This document shows, in pieces, positions 27,218 through 36,948 of a stretch of 64,000 bases of DNA. Below the pieces are notes generated by a model. The model did not search any database and was not told where the DNA came from. It saw only the letters and a list, made by a program, of their open reading frames with translations. The position numbers were made by a program, and so were the translations under genes. How positions within the stretch are numbered: the first letter of the stretch is position 1; each line of letters opens with the position of its first letter. Origin of the DNA: Komagataella phaffii GS115 (lineage: Eukaryota > Ascomycota > Pichiomycetes > Pichiales > Pichiaceae); contig NC_012965.1 of NCBI RefSeq assembly GCF_000027005.1, forward strand, positions 1,165,001 through 1,229,000, given 5' to 3'.

Positions 27218-27979
27218 ATGGCAAAGAAGAAACCATCCTCATCAAGCACAAGAGTTCCGGCTAAGGTAAATGGATCGTACACGTTTCCAAGCAATTTTAA
27301 CCAATTAGCAATCAAGAAGTTGACTTACACACCATCTATCGAATGCCCCATTCCTGGCCAGGTGATTTTGATTTCGAAGTTTCTCCCCCCACAAGTGTGC
27401 CAGGAGTTAATGGTTAGTTTTGAGTCAGGTTTGGACATTATTACTACACCATTGATCAAGAGCAAAGATTACGCTGCTAGAGTCAATGATAGGGCTTTGA
27501 AAACAGATTATGGGGCATCTGAAATACTCTGGAAGTACTTACAAGAATATCTCTTTTACGAGTCTGATTACGAGTCTGAGGATGATAATGAAACATGCTT
27601 TATCAAAAAAGAATTCCAGAGAGCAATAGGTTTAAATCCTCAGCTTCGAATTTATCGATATCTTAAGGGACATTATTTTGGTAAACACTATGATGACTCT
27701 GTCACTGCATTCATGGATTCTAAAGAAAAAGTGAAAGGCTTAAGTCGGTGGACACTTCTAATATATTTAACTGGAGATACAGAATTTGAAGGAGGAGGAA
27801 CAGTATTTCACTACAACGACCCAAAATCTCGAAAGCAAGTTGAACTCAACGTCCATCCTTCGAAAGGTATGGCTTTATTGCATAAACATGGAGATGATTG
27901 TCTTCTACACGAAGCAGAATTAGTTAAGTCTGGTGTCAAATGGGTCCTTCGAAGCGACGTTGTCTTCCCTTTATCATAG
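27218..27979 (+). CDS. 2-oxoglutarate/Fe(II) dioxygenase, prolyl-4-hydroxylase-like
   Basis: A 253-residue protein whose C-terminal half is a P4H-type jelly roll. The iron-binding HxD lies in GKHYDDS, within RIYRYLKGHYFGKHYDD. The middle is WTLLIYLTGDTEFEGGGTVF, and the distal histidine is in LLHEAEL. The 2-oxoglutarate arginine is probably in KWVLRSDVVF. This is the complete catalytic set. The family hydroxylates prolyl residues or other targets; the substrate here is unknown. It is not the Tpa1 type, which has a second domain. No clear S. cerevisiae counterpart comes to mind. The start is the ATG giving MAKKKPSSSS, with a Lys/Ser-rich disordered leader. Its stop overlaps the end of NIC96 by 6 bp. 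Confidence 0.82.
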   Translation: MAKKKPSSSSTRVPAKVNGSYTFPSNFNQLAIKKLTYTPSIECPIPGQVILISKFLPPQVCQELMVSFESGLDIITTPLIKSKDYAARVNDRALKTDYGASEILWKYLQEYLFYESDYESEDDNETCFIKKEFQRAIGLNPQLRIYRYLKGHYFGKHYDDSVTAFMDSKEKVKGLSRWTLLIYLTGDTEFEGGGTVFHYNDPKSRKQVELNVHPSKGMALLHKHGDDCLLHEAELVKSGVKWVLRSDVVFPLS

Positions 27980-30736
27980 CATACTTTCTAAACTGACCAG
28001 CATACTATAGGTTTCTCTGGGCATTTTATATTGTAAGATTCCAGCATACAACATACAATTTCGTGCAACTTCTTTGAGGTATTTGATCTTGTCACTCTTG
28101 ACCAATCCATTGAACTCGCTCGATGTAAGTTGATACGTTAATTGTGCAATACATGTTAAAGTCATAACCAATAGATCAGGAACGTTTTTGGCCACACTTT
28201 CATCATAACTGTTAAAAACTTCAACTTTACTTCGGGCGACGGCAACATTAACTCCTGCCACAATTGGAAGCATATCTAGCTGTCCGATTTGTTTCAGCGC
28301 CTTCTCCCATTCCTGTTTCACAAAAAGGTCACGGCACTCAACCATTTTGAGGAGCAGCGAGCAAGTTTCTCTGTGCTTTAGTAGAACTTTTCCGCTAATC
28401 TCTGTTGAACTACTATATTGTTTCATCAACCTTTCAGCTAATGCTATGATGCTTCCTTCAGCTGCTCGTTCTGCGGGCGTATCGATCGCTGTTTCAAGGT
28501 CAGTAGATGCCAGTAAATCACCCAATAGTTTGTTGATTAAAGATATCACAGTATCGTAGTTTTCACTTAATTGGTATAGTAACAAGGAATCGAATACACG
28601 ACCCTCATCATCAGCTTTGATGGCAGCCTGTTCTGTGATCTTGCGCAAGAACGATTCTTTGTCAGGAAGATGCAATAAGTTTTTTCTCTCTTCTATTATT
28701 CCTGGAACCCTGAATCCCTCTCTGTCGATCTTTCCAAGCAATAACGAAAACTCTCTGGTCTCAAGCACTAGCTCTCTAATACTGGAAAGTCCCAATTCAA
28801 TCTGCTCTTTTCCACGACCATCTGGAAGATCTCCACCTAAACAAATCAGTATCAGATATTCCACAGCAACTCTGGGGTCAGAAATCTTGAAAGTTCTAGT
28901 ATAGGTTCCAATCAGTCGAGCAAAGTTTATTTCTGGAATATTTCTTTCCCCTCTGTACGTGAGTAACTGAGTGGTATTACTCTTGTCTGTGGTGGAGCGC
29001 AAGAGTCCACAATAGTAAAGGGCAATGGCTAAATGAACAGAATCAATCTCACTAATAGAGTAGAAATACTGTACCGCATGTTCATATAATCCTGTGAAGA
29101 TCAAAGTTTGAAGATATAGTGGGTTATTGAATGAGCCATTAAAATTGTCAGGGCCTAGCTTGAGGACAGTCTTTTGCAAGTCCAGTAAACTGTACCTTTC
29201 ATAAATAGGATCATCATCGTTAGTACCCTCTCTGCATAACGTAAAATGGACCCATAACCAATCTTCCACACTTAGAGTGATATAGGGAAGATTCTTTCTT
29301 GAAAGCTCGCATCTACTGATCAACTTGTATACAGCATATCTAAAGGGATCTGCTTCTTTGTTCATGTGCTTGAAAAACTGGTTAAATTCGTTAATGAGCC
29401 GACCATGAAGCTCTTGGTTGAAACCTCTGTCAGATGAATTCACATAGGCCTTTAAATATGTCGGAAAAGACCGCTCAACTTTAGTAAAGGAATCGCTGTT
29501 CTTCAAAGTTAAGTTCAAAGCATCATCTAAACAACCAGCTCTCAGTAAATAAAAAATGATAGCCCAAATAGGTAAACCGTTTATGAATAGGAGGTTTTGA
29601 ATCTTCCATGTATCTTCCTTCTTGTATCTGTGTTCGACAAAAAGCTTTACTTTCGTAACATTATCCACTATTGGTGTCTCTGGTGTGTTCAATTTCGATT
29701 CTTCTTTGTTGCTGAGTCGAATGTATATGGAATCAATATAATCCATAAATTGTTGCTCCAAGTATGACCTGCTTCTTTCTATGATTCTCTTTCTCAAAGC
29801 AATGGCCTCAAAAGAGTCTAAGACCTCACTGTCATGGCCCTTCACAAACTTTCTCTCTTGAAAAGCTGCTGGTTCGTTAAAATCGACCAAATGATAGAGT
29901 ATCTTCCATGTCTCGTACAATTGTCTGGATTTGATATCGTTAGCTTGTTTGGTAATCTGAGCGAAGACATTGGTTAGTTCATAGGGTTTATTATTTTGTC
30001 TTGCGGCATTCAATTCGTAAATTGCTTGAGCATACTCTTCAAACTTTTGTCTCAAAGCATAAGACACGCTTGGATTTAAAACGTTAGTTGGGAGGGTAGA
30101 AGAAACTTCGACATCAGTAAATTCAACTCGGTTGGCTAAAATTGGTTTATTGGCAGACCAGGTCAAGTTGGGATCCGACTTGAATTTCTTAGAAGCATTG
30201 CCAAACTGTGTATATTCAACTAATTCGTTGCTGGGCTCTTTGGAAGTGCCATTCAATATTATGTCAAAACTTTCTCTTAACTCCTTTTTTCTTTGATTCC
30301 AATCCATAGATATATTTTGAGCCACATAAGCATCAAAATCCTTGGCAGCCATAGTCAAAGATTGCTCAATAGCAGCCAAAATATTCTCCTCCTTCTTAGA
30401 TTCGATATAAGTGTCAATTCCGTTGCTCAAGTCAGCATAATTTTTCTGCCCCATAGCAACATCCAAAGTTTGAGGAACTGAAATTTCAAGTAAGTCCGTC
30501 TCTATTTCTTCCGCAGAAATACCACTTCCTGCAAGTAGATAATGTGCCCTGGTGTAGCGCTGATTATCATCCTTGTACTTCCTCAAAGTATGAGCTTTTC
30601 TTTGGATGGCACTTAGTCCTAAATGGATGGGACTGATATCGGTGAGAGTTTTCGGCAGGTTGCGTGAGGAAACCAGCAGTTCTTTCAATTGGGATTTGGT
30701 GCCTCCAACGAGGGCTTTGTCTTCGACAGAAGGCAT
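27974..30736 (-). CDS. NIC96: nucleoporin Nic96, linker of the nuclear pore scaffold
   Basis: A 920-residue all-helical protein matching Nic96 (Nup93 in animals). Nic96 anchors the Nsp1-Nup57-Nup49 trimer through an N-terminal helix and forms part of the inner ring. The N-terminal LKELLVSSRNLPKTL and IHLGLSAIQRKAHTLRKY segments are characteristic. The central and C-terminal parts are alpha-solenoid, for example LWVHFTLCREGT, LTYRGERNIPEINFARLIG and a terminal NCMLYAGILQYKMPRETYS. The start is the ATG giving MPSVEDKALVGG; the seven codons before it begin with TTG and are not used. Length compares with 839 in yeast. The end overlaps the convergent dioxygenase gene by 6 bp. Confidence 0.92.
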   Translation of the reverse strand: MPSVEDKALVGGTKSQLKELLVSSRNLPKTLTDISPIHLGLSAIQRKAHTLRKYKDDNQRYTRAHYLLAGSGISAEEIETDLLEISVPQTLDVAMGQKNYADLSNGIDTYIESKKEENILAAIEQSLTMAAKDFDAYVAQNISMDWNQRKKELRESFDIILNGTSKEPSNELVEYTQFGNASKKFKSDPNLTWSANKPILANRVEFTDVEVSSTLPTNVLNPSVSYALRQKFEEYAQAIYELNAARQNNKPYELTNVFAQITKQANDIKSRQLYETWKILYHLVDFNEPAAFQERKFVKGHDSEVLDSFEAIALRKRIIERSRSYLEQQFMDYIDSIYIRLSNKEESKLNTPETPIVDNVTKVKLFVEHRYKKEDTWKIQNLLFINGLPIWAIIFYLLRAGCLDDALNLTLKNSDSFTKVERSFPTYLKAYVNSSDRGFNQELHGRLINEFNQFFKHMNKEADPFRYAVYKLISRCELSRKNLPYITLSVEDWLWVHFTLCREGTNDDDPIYERYSLLDLQKTVLKLGPDNFNGSFNNPLYLQTLIFTGLYEHAVQYFYSISEIDSVHLAIALYYCGLLRSTTDKSNTTQLLTYRGERNIPEINFARLIGTYTRTFKISDPRVAVEYLILICLGGDLPDGRGKEQIELGLSSIRELVLETREFSLLLGKIDREGFRVPGIIEERKNLLHLPDKESFLRKITEQAAIKADDEGRVFDSLLLYQLSENYDTVISLINKLLGDLLASTDLETAIDTPAERAAEGSIIALAERLMKQYSSSTEISGKVLLKHRETCSLLLKMVECRDLFVKQEWEKALKQIGQLDMLPIVAGVNVAVARSKVEVFNSYDESVAKNVPDLLVMTLTCIAQLTYQLTSSEFNGLVKSDKIKYLKEVARNCMLYAGILQYKMPRETYSMLVSLESML

Positions 30737-30869
30737 TGTCTTACTCGATGGGATCAATCTATTGCTAGGAAATCTGTCTTGTTTTGAATTTTTTCGATAC
30801 GTTTATTACAATTGTATTTACATCCAAACACCATTGGATTTACCATATGGCATAAGTTTAGTCTTCAGT

Positions 30870-33305
30870 CTACTTGACCTGGTGAAGTTTTCTGTTTCTA
30901 AAGAAGTCTTCAGTCTCGGAGATAGCTTTGCTCATAGTAAAGCTTGCAAATCGTTTCCTAATCCAACCAGAGAGTTTCTGCTGGATATTCGTGTTATTGT
31001 AACGATTGTCAAGCAGAAAAATGACTGCATAGTCATTGATGTGACGAATAGCCCTACCAACACTTTGATTTACTGACCTCATGCAAATATTCTCGTAAAA
31101 ATCTTTGGAAGCTTGGAGGCTTGCTTTCCTTGAGTTTGTTTCCTTCAAAACTGAATCCTCTATGAACTTCCTCCTAGCGATTAATTCTCCTGAGAATGCA
31201 TTTGGGAAGGGAAGTCCAACCATTATAATTCCCCTTGCTAAATCATCCTGAAAATTGATACCTTCTGACATCTTACCTCCAACAACAGAAAACAAAATTG
31301 CTCCTCTCTTGGGGTTTTCAGAAATCTTTCGGGAGTAATCAGACAAAACGTCCTCCACCTTACCTGAATCTGTTGGCTCGGTGAAGATATCCTTTAAACG
31401 ATTAAGTGTAGACCACATCAGAGGGGACGTTAGTTTCCAATGCTCAACAACTTTTTCTAGATACTTATAGCTGGGGAAAAAAATAACAGTTCCACCTGGA
31501 ACACATTGAACTATTTTCAATATTGACGTTCCTAAATCCTTAATTATGGCAGGACTTTCTCTATTTGAAAAAGAAAAGTTCAATAAATTACCCTCCATAC
31601 CGTTGGAAAGAGCAAAAACCTTAAGGTTGTTCTTGGGTATTATATGGTCACAACTGAACATTTTGATCTTGTTCCTTGGTGTGTGTTTGAAGAGAAAGTT
31701 GACATAGTCTTCCATAGGTTCCATAGTGCCTCCAGCGAGAATTACACATCTGGATTCATCGACTATATCTTGAAATATTTCACTTGGATCTAGGAGTAAA
31801 AACTTGAGGGAAATATCATCGCCTGCCACTTCAAAGAAAAAACAGCCATTATCTGAGGGATGTGATAAAGATGACAGAAACTTCTTCAATTTGAAGAGAA
31901 GAGGAGATGCGTGGTTGGCGTGTCTTCCACTACATTTCTCCATGTACGTTTCAACTTTGAACGCAAGTTTAGATGTTGTGAGGTAGGTCTCCAATTGAAA
32001 AATATTGATATCAACATTAGTAGGGAAAATATCCATAAGATCAAGCTTTTCCCCAGGTTTGATCCTAGTTTCTTTCTTTCTCTTTATATAAGTCAACAAC
32101 AATTCAGTCAACTTGACCAACTTCAAACAATTAATACGGTTGCCCGAATTCATACGGGTCGAAAACTTTTGTAAGTAGTATTTTAAGCTTTTTCTCATAT
32201 CGATGAGTTCTTTATAGGAAAGGCTCGTTGAATTAAGAGCCATTATGGTGTCCATGAGGTTGTGTGCCTCGTCGACTATGACAATCGAATTCCTAAGGTC
32301 TATGTTCAATATTTGTCTTGTGTTTCGCTCCAGAAGCATCTGATACGGCAATGAAATGATCTCAGAAAGTGGAATTGATTTCCTGATACTATAATATGGA
32401 CAAATGTCTAACGACTCACCTATGCCATTGAGATCCTCTATATCATGAATTTCACTGTAGGTATAATCTCTAAACTCTTGCATCCTTTGCATGGTCTGTG
32501 GGTTATTTGGTTGATCATAATATTTACAATTGCTATCCTTTTGGGCCTCTAAGCATGCTTCATTTAATAGTGGTAACGATTGGTAATGGTTCACTTTTGG
32601 GTTAATGCACAATTGTTTCCGAGATCCTATTGGGAGGTACTTTATATGCTCTTCTACAGCTCCTAATGAAGAAGGAAAGGAAGTTAATCGTAGCTGTGAA
32701 GTAAACTGGTTCAACTGAGAGTGTGTTCTTGAAGAAAATAAGATTCTAGTTTGCGATCTTTCCAAATTCTGAAATGGATCCGAGTTTGAGTCTTTCTGAC
32801 TTATTTTTTTAAGCAAAGCATTTACCTCATCTTGTATGGAATCTAGATCATTTTTTTCATTGGCATTATAATCTTTTAACAAAAACTGACTATCGTCAAG
32901 CTCTTCTTGGTCCGTGTTCTTTTTAACCCTTTTAAATTCTCTTTCCTTGACCTTATGAACCACCTTACCACGCTTTTGAGATTTGACCTTTTCAAGGACA
33001 ATTTCGTACTCCCTTTGCTTTTCCTTGATTTTGGGCAAAACAGTACTCTCATAAGCTTCAGTGACCCATGAAGGTTCATCGTCACTAACTTCTGTTTCAT
33101 TTTGCTGGCTCCCTTGATCAGGATTCTTTGTCTTATACTCTCTCAGCCATGACATAACAGAGCATATGATTGATAGGGTTTTTCCTGTTCCGGTTGGACT
33201 TTCAAACAATCCTACCTTATAACCACCAGCAATTGTGTCATATATTGCTGTCATCAACTGAGTCTGGATGTCATACGGTTTGAAAGGATGATGGAAGTTT
33301 TCCAT
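30870..33305 (-). CDS. CHL1: DNA helicase Chl1 (DDX11/FANCJ group)
   Basis: An 811-residue XPD-like superfamily 2 helicase with an iron-sulfur cluster. Chl1 supports sister-chromatid cohesion during replication, working with Ctf4 and Eco1. Walker A is SPTGTGKT (about 35-42). The four candidate cluster cysteines lie in KQLCINPK, NEACLEAQ, DSNCKYYD and LDICPYYS. Motif II is VDEAHNL. Motifs V and VI appear as GGKMSEGINFQDDLARGIIM and SVGRAIRHINDYAV. A charged insert of about 100 residues (about 60-160) separates motifs I and Ia, as in yeast Chl1. The start is the first ATG (MENFHHPFKPYDIQ). The size agrees with yeast (861). Divergent from IPK1 with 279 bp between. Confidence 0.92.
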   Translation of the reverse strand: MENFHHPFKPYDIQTQLMTAIYDTIAGGYKVGLFESPTGTGKTLSIICSVMSWLREYKTKNPDQGSQQNETEVSDDEPSWVTEAYESTVLPKIKEKQREYEIVLEKVKSQKRGKVVHKVKEREFKRVKKNTDQEELDDSQFLLKDYNANEKNDLDSIQDEVNALLKKISQKDSNSDPFQNLERSQTRILFSSRTHSQLNQFTSQLRLTSFPSSLGAVEEHIKYLPIGSRKQLCINPKVNHYQSLPLLNEACLEAQKDSNCKYYDQPNNPQTMQRMQEFRDYTYSEIHDIEDLNGIGESLDICPYYSIRKSIPLSEIISLPYQMLLERNTRQILNIDLRNSIVIVDEAHNLMDTIMALNSTSLSYKELIDMRKSLKYYLQKFSTRMNSGNRINCLKLVKLTELLLTYIKRKKETRIKPGEKLDLMDIFPTNVDINIFQLETYLTTSKLAFKVETYMEKCSGRHANHASPLLFKLKKFLSSLSHPSDNGCFFFEVAGDDISLKFLLLDPSEIFQDIVDESRCVILAGGTMEPMEDYVNFLFKHTPRNKIKMFSCDHIIPKNNLKVFALSNGMEGNLLNFSFSNRESPAIIKDLGTSILKIVQCVPGGTVIFFPSYKYLEKVVEHWKLTSPLMWSTLNRLKDIFTEPTDSGKVEDVLSDYSRKISENPKRGAILFSVVGGKMSEGINFQDDLARGIIMVGLPFPNAFSGELIARRKFIEDSVLKETNSRKASLQASKDFYENICMRSVNQSVGRAIRHINDYAVIFLLDNRYNNTNIQQKLSGWIRKRFASFTMSKAISETEDFFRNRKLHQVK

Positions 33306-33584
33306 CCCAGGTGATTAGTTAGAAGAACAAAGCCGAAAAAAATATTAGCGAAGCTGATAGTGCTTATCTATTATGTAATTACTTGGAAATAAAAAATCAA
33401 ACGTCTACACCGTTGTTACACATCGATAGTGCGTAATGCTATATTTAATATATAGTAATAGCTGTCATATTTTCTCTAGTTGCAGGCTAGTACAGCTGGA
33501 TATAAACTTCATTTCTTTGCATGCAAATTGGTGACATATCGCGAAGCATTTATTTGAAGCTCCTAATTGAGCCGAACTGAACAC

Positions 33585-34445
33585 ATGGACAACCCAGAGG
33601 ACTGGACTTTTTTGAACAAAGGAAAAGCAAATGCTATCTTTAAATACATTGGAAATGATATGAATTACAAAGGGAAGGTTATTCGTTTGAGATTGGCTGA
33701 CCAGCTTGTTCTCTCGAAGGAAATTTTTGAGTTCGTGAATTCTTTCCGCCCTCAACTCCATCAACTCATTGCAATGGAGTTGATTCCAGTCTCTAGTAGA
33801 TTTTTGACGACATTGGAACAAGAAAGTGGTATAGCCATTAAGAAGGATACTCATGGAATTATTATGCCTTTGATCGGGCTACCAGAGCAAAGAAAAAGAG
33901 TCTCTAAACACATCTCCCTATATACAGATCCCGTTCAAAACCATTTAACTGTGGAAATTAAACCCAAATGGTTGTATTCAATACCGCAGCATACAAGCTT
34001 ATGCAGAAACTGTGCCTTGAATTTTTATAGAGACGAAGAGTTGTTCTGCACCTTAGACCTGCTGAGTCCCAATCTCATTACGAATTGGGTTGATAAATTG
34101 GGCTTGAATGAACAGCATTCGGAATCCTTGACACAATTTCTATCGAATAGTGATCTTTTCCATATTCTCTATGATTTGCAGCATTTTGAGGATATTCACG
34201 AGACGATAGGTACGCTTACCAACGAAAACGAAGTGCCTGAAGAGCTGATTCGTTCAATGGCATTGAAGGACATAACCATTTACATCTCTTTTGCAAACGA
34301 TGACACAAAGGTCACCATAATTGATCTTGACAAAAAGCATCCATCTAAATATCGCCATTGGAAGAAACAGGAAGAGTCGCTTTGGAATCTTTATTCGCAG
34401 AACTCTATTGTTGAGAAGCAATGTTATCGACACCTTCCAAGGTGA
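33585..34445 (+). CDS. IPK1: inositol-pentakisphosphate 2-kinase Ipk1
   Basis: Phosphorylates IP5 to phytate (IP6), which promotes Gle1/Dbp5-dependent mRNA export. The 286 residues (yeast 281) contain the family motifs EIKPKWL with the substrate-binding lysine, SLCRNCALNFYR (box with zinc-binding-type cysteines) and ITIYISFANDD, then the metal-binding IIDLDKKHPSKYRHWKKQE. The start is the ATG giving MDNPEDWTFLNKGKANAIF, whose GKANAIF forms part of the nucleotide loop. An earlier TTG in frame is not used. The last 41 nt also encode the end of HTD2 on the other strand. Confidence 0.92.
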   Translation: MDNPEDWTFLNKGKANAIFKYIGNDMNYKGKVIRLRLADQLVLSKEIFEFVNSFRPQLHQLIAMELIPVSSRFLTTLEQESGIAIKKDTHGIIMPLIGLPEQRKRVSKHISLYTDPVQNHLTVEIKPKWLYSIPQHTSLCRNCALNFYRDEELFCTLDLLSPNLITNWVDKLGLNEQHSESLTQFLSNSDLFHILYDLQHFEDIHETIGTLTNENEVPEELIRSMALKDITIYISFANDDTKVTIIDLDKKHPSKYRHWKKQEESLWNLYSQNSIVEKQCYRHLPR

Positions 34446-35445
34446 GTGTACCATGGAAAAACACAACTAAACCACCTTTGGGGCTTTGAATCCATATTTG
34501 ATACTTCCTATCTTCATCCTTGGCAAGACATATTTGGTACTCTTTACCAGGAAACATCGGACTTATATTTTTGTACTTGAACTCCTTTATCGTCAAATTG
34601 CTTGCAACGTTTGAAAAATAATGAAGACAAAGATTTACAATGAAGGGACCACTTACCAAAACATCTGGATATCCTTCATCTTGAGCATACCGCGCATCAT
34701 AATGTATTTTATGAGTGTTACTAATCAATGAGCTGTATTTTATATTTGAGAACAATGATGGTGTGAAAACATGCCGAAATTGAGGAGTGGGTAAATCCAA
34801 CGTATTTTCGTGGATAGTGGAACGGAATTGGTCGTTGAAGAACACAAGTTTCCTTTCCTCCACCATCATAAGTGCTTTATGACCGTTTCGAAACTCCCTT
34901 CTGGTTGTAGTCATTGATTTAAAATCTAAACTTGAAGGATCCTTACCCAGACATTTCATTCGTTTTACCCTTTCTGTTAGCGTAACCTCTTCGCCAACCG
35001 AAAATGGGATTCCACTATTTAAAATGCTTCCACCGACCCACATTCTCCTCCTGAAAAGTTGACCTGCAACTGTTCCATCAGTGGTAAATTCTGCTGGGGA
35101 TGCATAATTATCATAGCCGTCTAGACCTAACTCTTTATCTGTAGATAGTGGATTACAATACAAGAAGTGGTAGCCAAACGGAACTTGATTACCCCTTTTA
35201 AACTCTCCTTCTCCTTTCAATGTGGAATGCAACGGATCTAACACATTTCCAAGCTTTTGTCTCCCTGGCGTATTTCTCGACAGGCTTGATTTTAGTAGCC
35301 AATAAAGTTGAGTAGCTGGATATCCAGATATACAGTAATCAGTATTACTCCATTGGGATTGAGCTAATCGTTCTTTGACCTTTAACACTTGGTTGGTAGA
35401 GGTAATTGAATATGCCCTGCACAGATAACGTGTGGACAGTAACAT
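34405..35445 (-). CDS. HTD2: mitochondrial 3-hydroxyacyl-thioester dehydratase Htd2
   Basis: A hot-dog-fold hydratase that performs the dehydration step of mitochondrial type II fatty acid synthesis, which feeds lipoic acid production. The C-terminal catalytic helix reads IHYDARYAQDEGYPDVLVSG (Asp and His of the hydratase motif), followed by PFIVNLCLHYF and FKYKNISPMFPGKEY. The N-terminal MLLSTRYLCRAYSIT is a good mitochondrial presequence. The start is this ATG, because the frame upstream has only TTG. The 346 residues exceed the 280 of S. cerevisiae, mainly in the N-terminal half. Only 63 bp separate its ATG from that of TRM5, and both products are needed in mitochondria. Confidence 0.88.
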   Translation of the reverse strand: MLLSTRYLCRAYSITSTNQVLKVKERLAQSQWSNTDYCISGYPATQLYWLLKSSLSRNTPGRQKLGNVLDPLHSTLKGEGEFKRGNQVPFGYHFLYCNPLSTDKELGLDGYDNYASPAEFTTDGTVAGQLFRRRMWVGGSILNSGIPFSVGEEVTLTERVKRMKCLGKDPSSLDFKSMTTTRREFRNGHKALMMVEERKLVFFNDQFRSTIHENTLDLPTPQFRHVFTPSLFSNIKYSSLISNTHKIHYDARYAQDEGYPDVLVSGPFIVNLCLHYFSNVASNLTIKEFKYKNISPMFPGKEYQICLAKDEDRKYQIWIQSPKGGLVVFFHGTLTLEGVDNIASQQ

Positions 35446-35508
35446 ATTGAATGCATACAATATTTTTTTTTCTAATGTTCGCTCCAAGTTTTCTTCCTTC
35501 CCTTCTCT

Positions 35509-36945
35509 ATGTTTAAGAGGACCTTCTCTAAGGCCAAAATATCAGAGACGGTTATGAGTATTAATAAGCCTATTAGCAGCAATTTGGACCCTCCGATAAA
35601 TCGGAATATGAGGGTTCTAGATCGATCATTCTTTTCCAAAACGTTCCCAGTTGTTGGAGTTTATTTTCCAGACCCTAAGAAGATTGGGTTATTCTTGAGC
35701 AAATGTCGCCAGGACGCTTTGAGAGTCCCTAATGTTCCGTTTATTGTGAAATTTAATGAAGCTAAAGACAGCCAAGAGGAGAAATTAGTTCTCTTGAACG
35801 AATCTATACAATCCTTATCTCAAATCAACTCCAGTCTAGCACCTTCGACTCTTGAATTTATTGAAGCCAACAAAGGTGTCCTAAAAGAACACCTATTAAC
35901 CTTGGATTACGATTTCTGGAAATCTGAAGAGATCCTGAAGGCTATATTACCAGATAATTTGGAAGAGGAGATACCAAGTGGATTTACTAGAACAGGGCAT
36001 ATTGCACATGTCAACCTGAAAGAAGAGTATAAACCTTACTCTGAAATTATTGGACAAGTTATAATGGATAAAAACCCCTCAATTACTACTGTTGTGGATA
36101 AAGTGGACTCGATTGAAACGACATTTCGTACATTCAAAATGAAAGTCATCGCTGGAGAACCCAATTTCATGGTTGAACAACGGGAAAGTGATTGCCTGTT
36201 TACCTTTGATTTCAGTAAAGTGTATTGGAATTCAAGGCTTCACACGGAGCATAAGCGGTTAGTTGACCTATTCAAGCCTCATACAGCTATTTGTGATGTC
36301 ATGGCGGGCGTGGGACCGTTTGCTGTCCCTAGTGGTAAGAAGGAATGTTTTGTTTTTGCCAATGACTTGAATCCTGAGAGCTTTAAATATCTGGATATCA
36401 ACGTTTCAAGAAACAAAGTAAACAAATTTGTCAAAGTGTTCAATACTGATGGTCGGGATTTCATAACCCAAGCTCAAAATGACCTTTTCAACTACTCCAA
36501 TACACATAAATTTCTGACCTTGAATTCTAGAAAAAAGCAAAGGGTCAGTAAGGATACCACTCCTCAAATAAAAGTGCCCATACCAAACTTTTTCAGCCAT
36601 TACATCATGAACTTGCCAGATTCTGCCATAGAGTTTGTAGATGCCTATGTCGGTTTGTTTACGAAAGCCTTCCCGCAGCTATCAATAGATGAAGTTAAAA
36701 GCTTACCCAATTACTTATTACCAACCATCAACGTTCATCATTTTGAAAAATTTTCTCCCAATGAAGAGCCAACAGAAGAAGAGCTTCACCGTAGAATTCA
36801 TGAAAAGATCAAAAGGCTGCTATCGTTCAACATTTCGTTCGAAGAATTGCATTTTCATATGGTTAGAAAAGTTTCCCCTACTAAACCCATGTTTTGTATA
36901 TCCTTTCAGTTACCGGAAGAAGTAGCATTTAGTAAATCTAACTGA
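35509..36945 (+). CDS. TRM5: tRNA (guanine37-N1)-methyltransferase Trm5
   Basis: Makes m1G37 next to the anticodon, needed for reading-frame maintenance, and supplies the first step of wybutosine synthesis. The 478 residues contain NRNMRVLDRSFF, GFTRTGHIAHVNLKEEYKPY, FSKVYWNSRLHTEHKRL and the SAM site DVMAGVGPFAVPSGKK. They continue with NDLNPESFKYL and the catalytic-loop NLPDSAIEFVD. The gene has two possible starts. The first ATG gives a basic leader (MFKRTFSKAKISETV), and the second, MSINKPISS at 35554, gives a cytosolic form. S. cerevisiae TRM5 has the same arrangement and is dual-localised, so dual targeting is inferred. The gene ends three bases before the stop of MDM20. Confidence 0.94.
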   Translation: MFKRTFSKAKISETVMSINKPISSNLDPPINRNMRVLDRSFFSKTFPVVGVYFPDPKKIGLFLSKCRQDALRVPNVPFIVKFNEAKDSQEEKLVLLNESIQSLSQINSSLAPSTLEFIEANKGVLKEHLLTLDYDFWKSEEILKAILPDNLEEEIPSGFTRTGHIAHVNLKEEYKPYSEIIGQVIMDKNPSITTVVDKVDSIETTFRTFKMKVIAGEPNFMVEQRESDCLFTFDFSKVYWNSRLHTEHKRLVDLFKPHTAICDVMAGVGPFAVPSGKKECFVFANDLNPESFKYLDINVSRNKVNKFVKVFNTDGRDFITQAQNDLFNYSNTHKFLTLNSRKKQRVSKDTTPQIKVPIPNFFSHYIMNLPDSAIEFVDAYVGLFTKAFPQLSIDEVKSLPNYLLPTINVHHFEKFSPNEEPTEEELHRRIHEKIKRLLSFNISFEELHFHMVRKVSPTKPMFCISFQLPEEVAFSKSN

Positions 36946-36948
36946 TTA

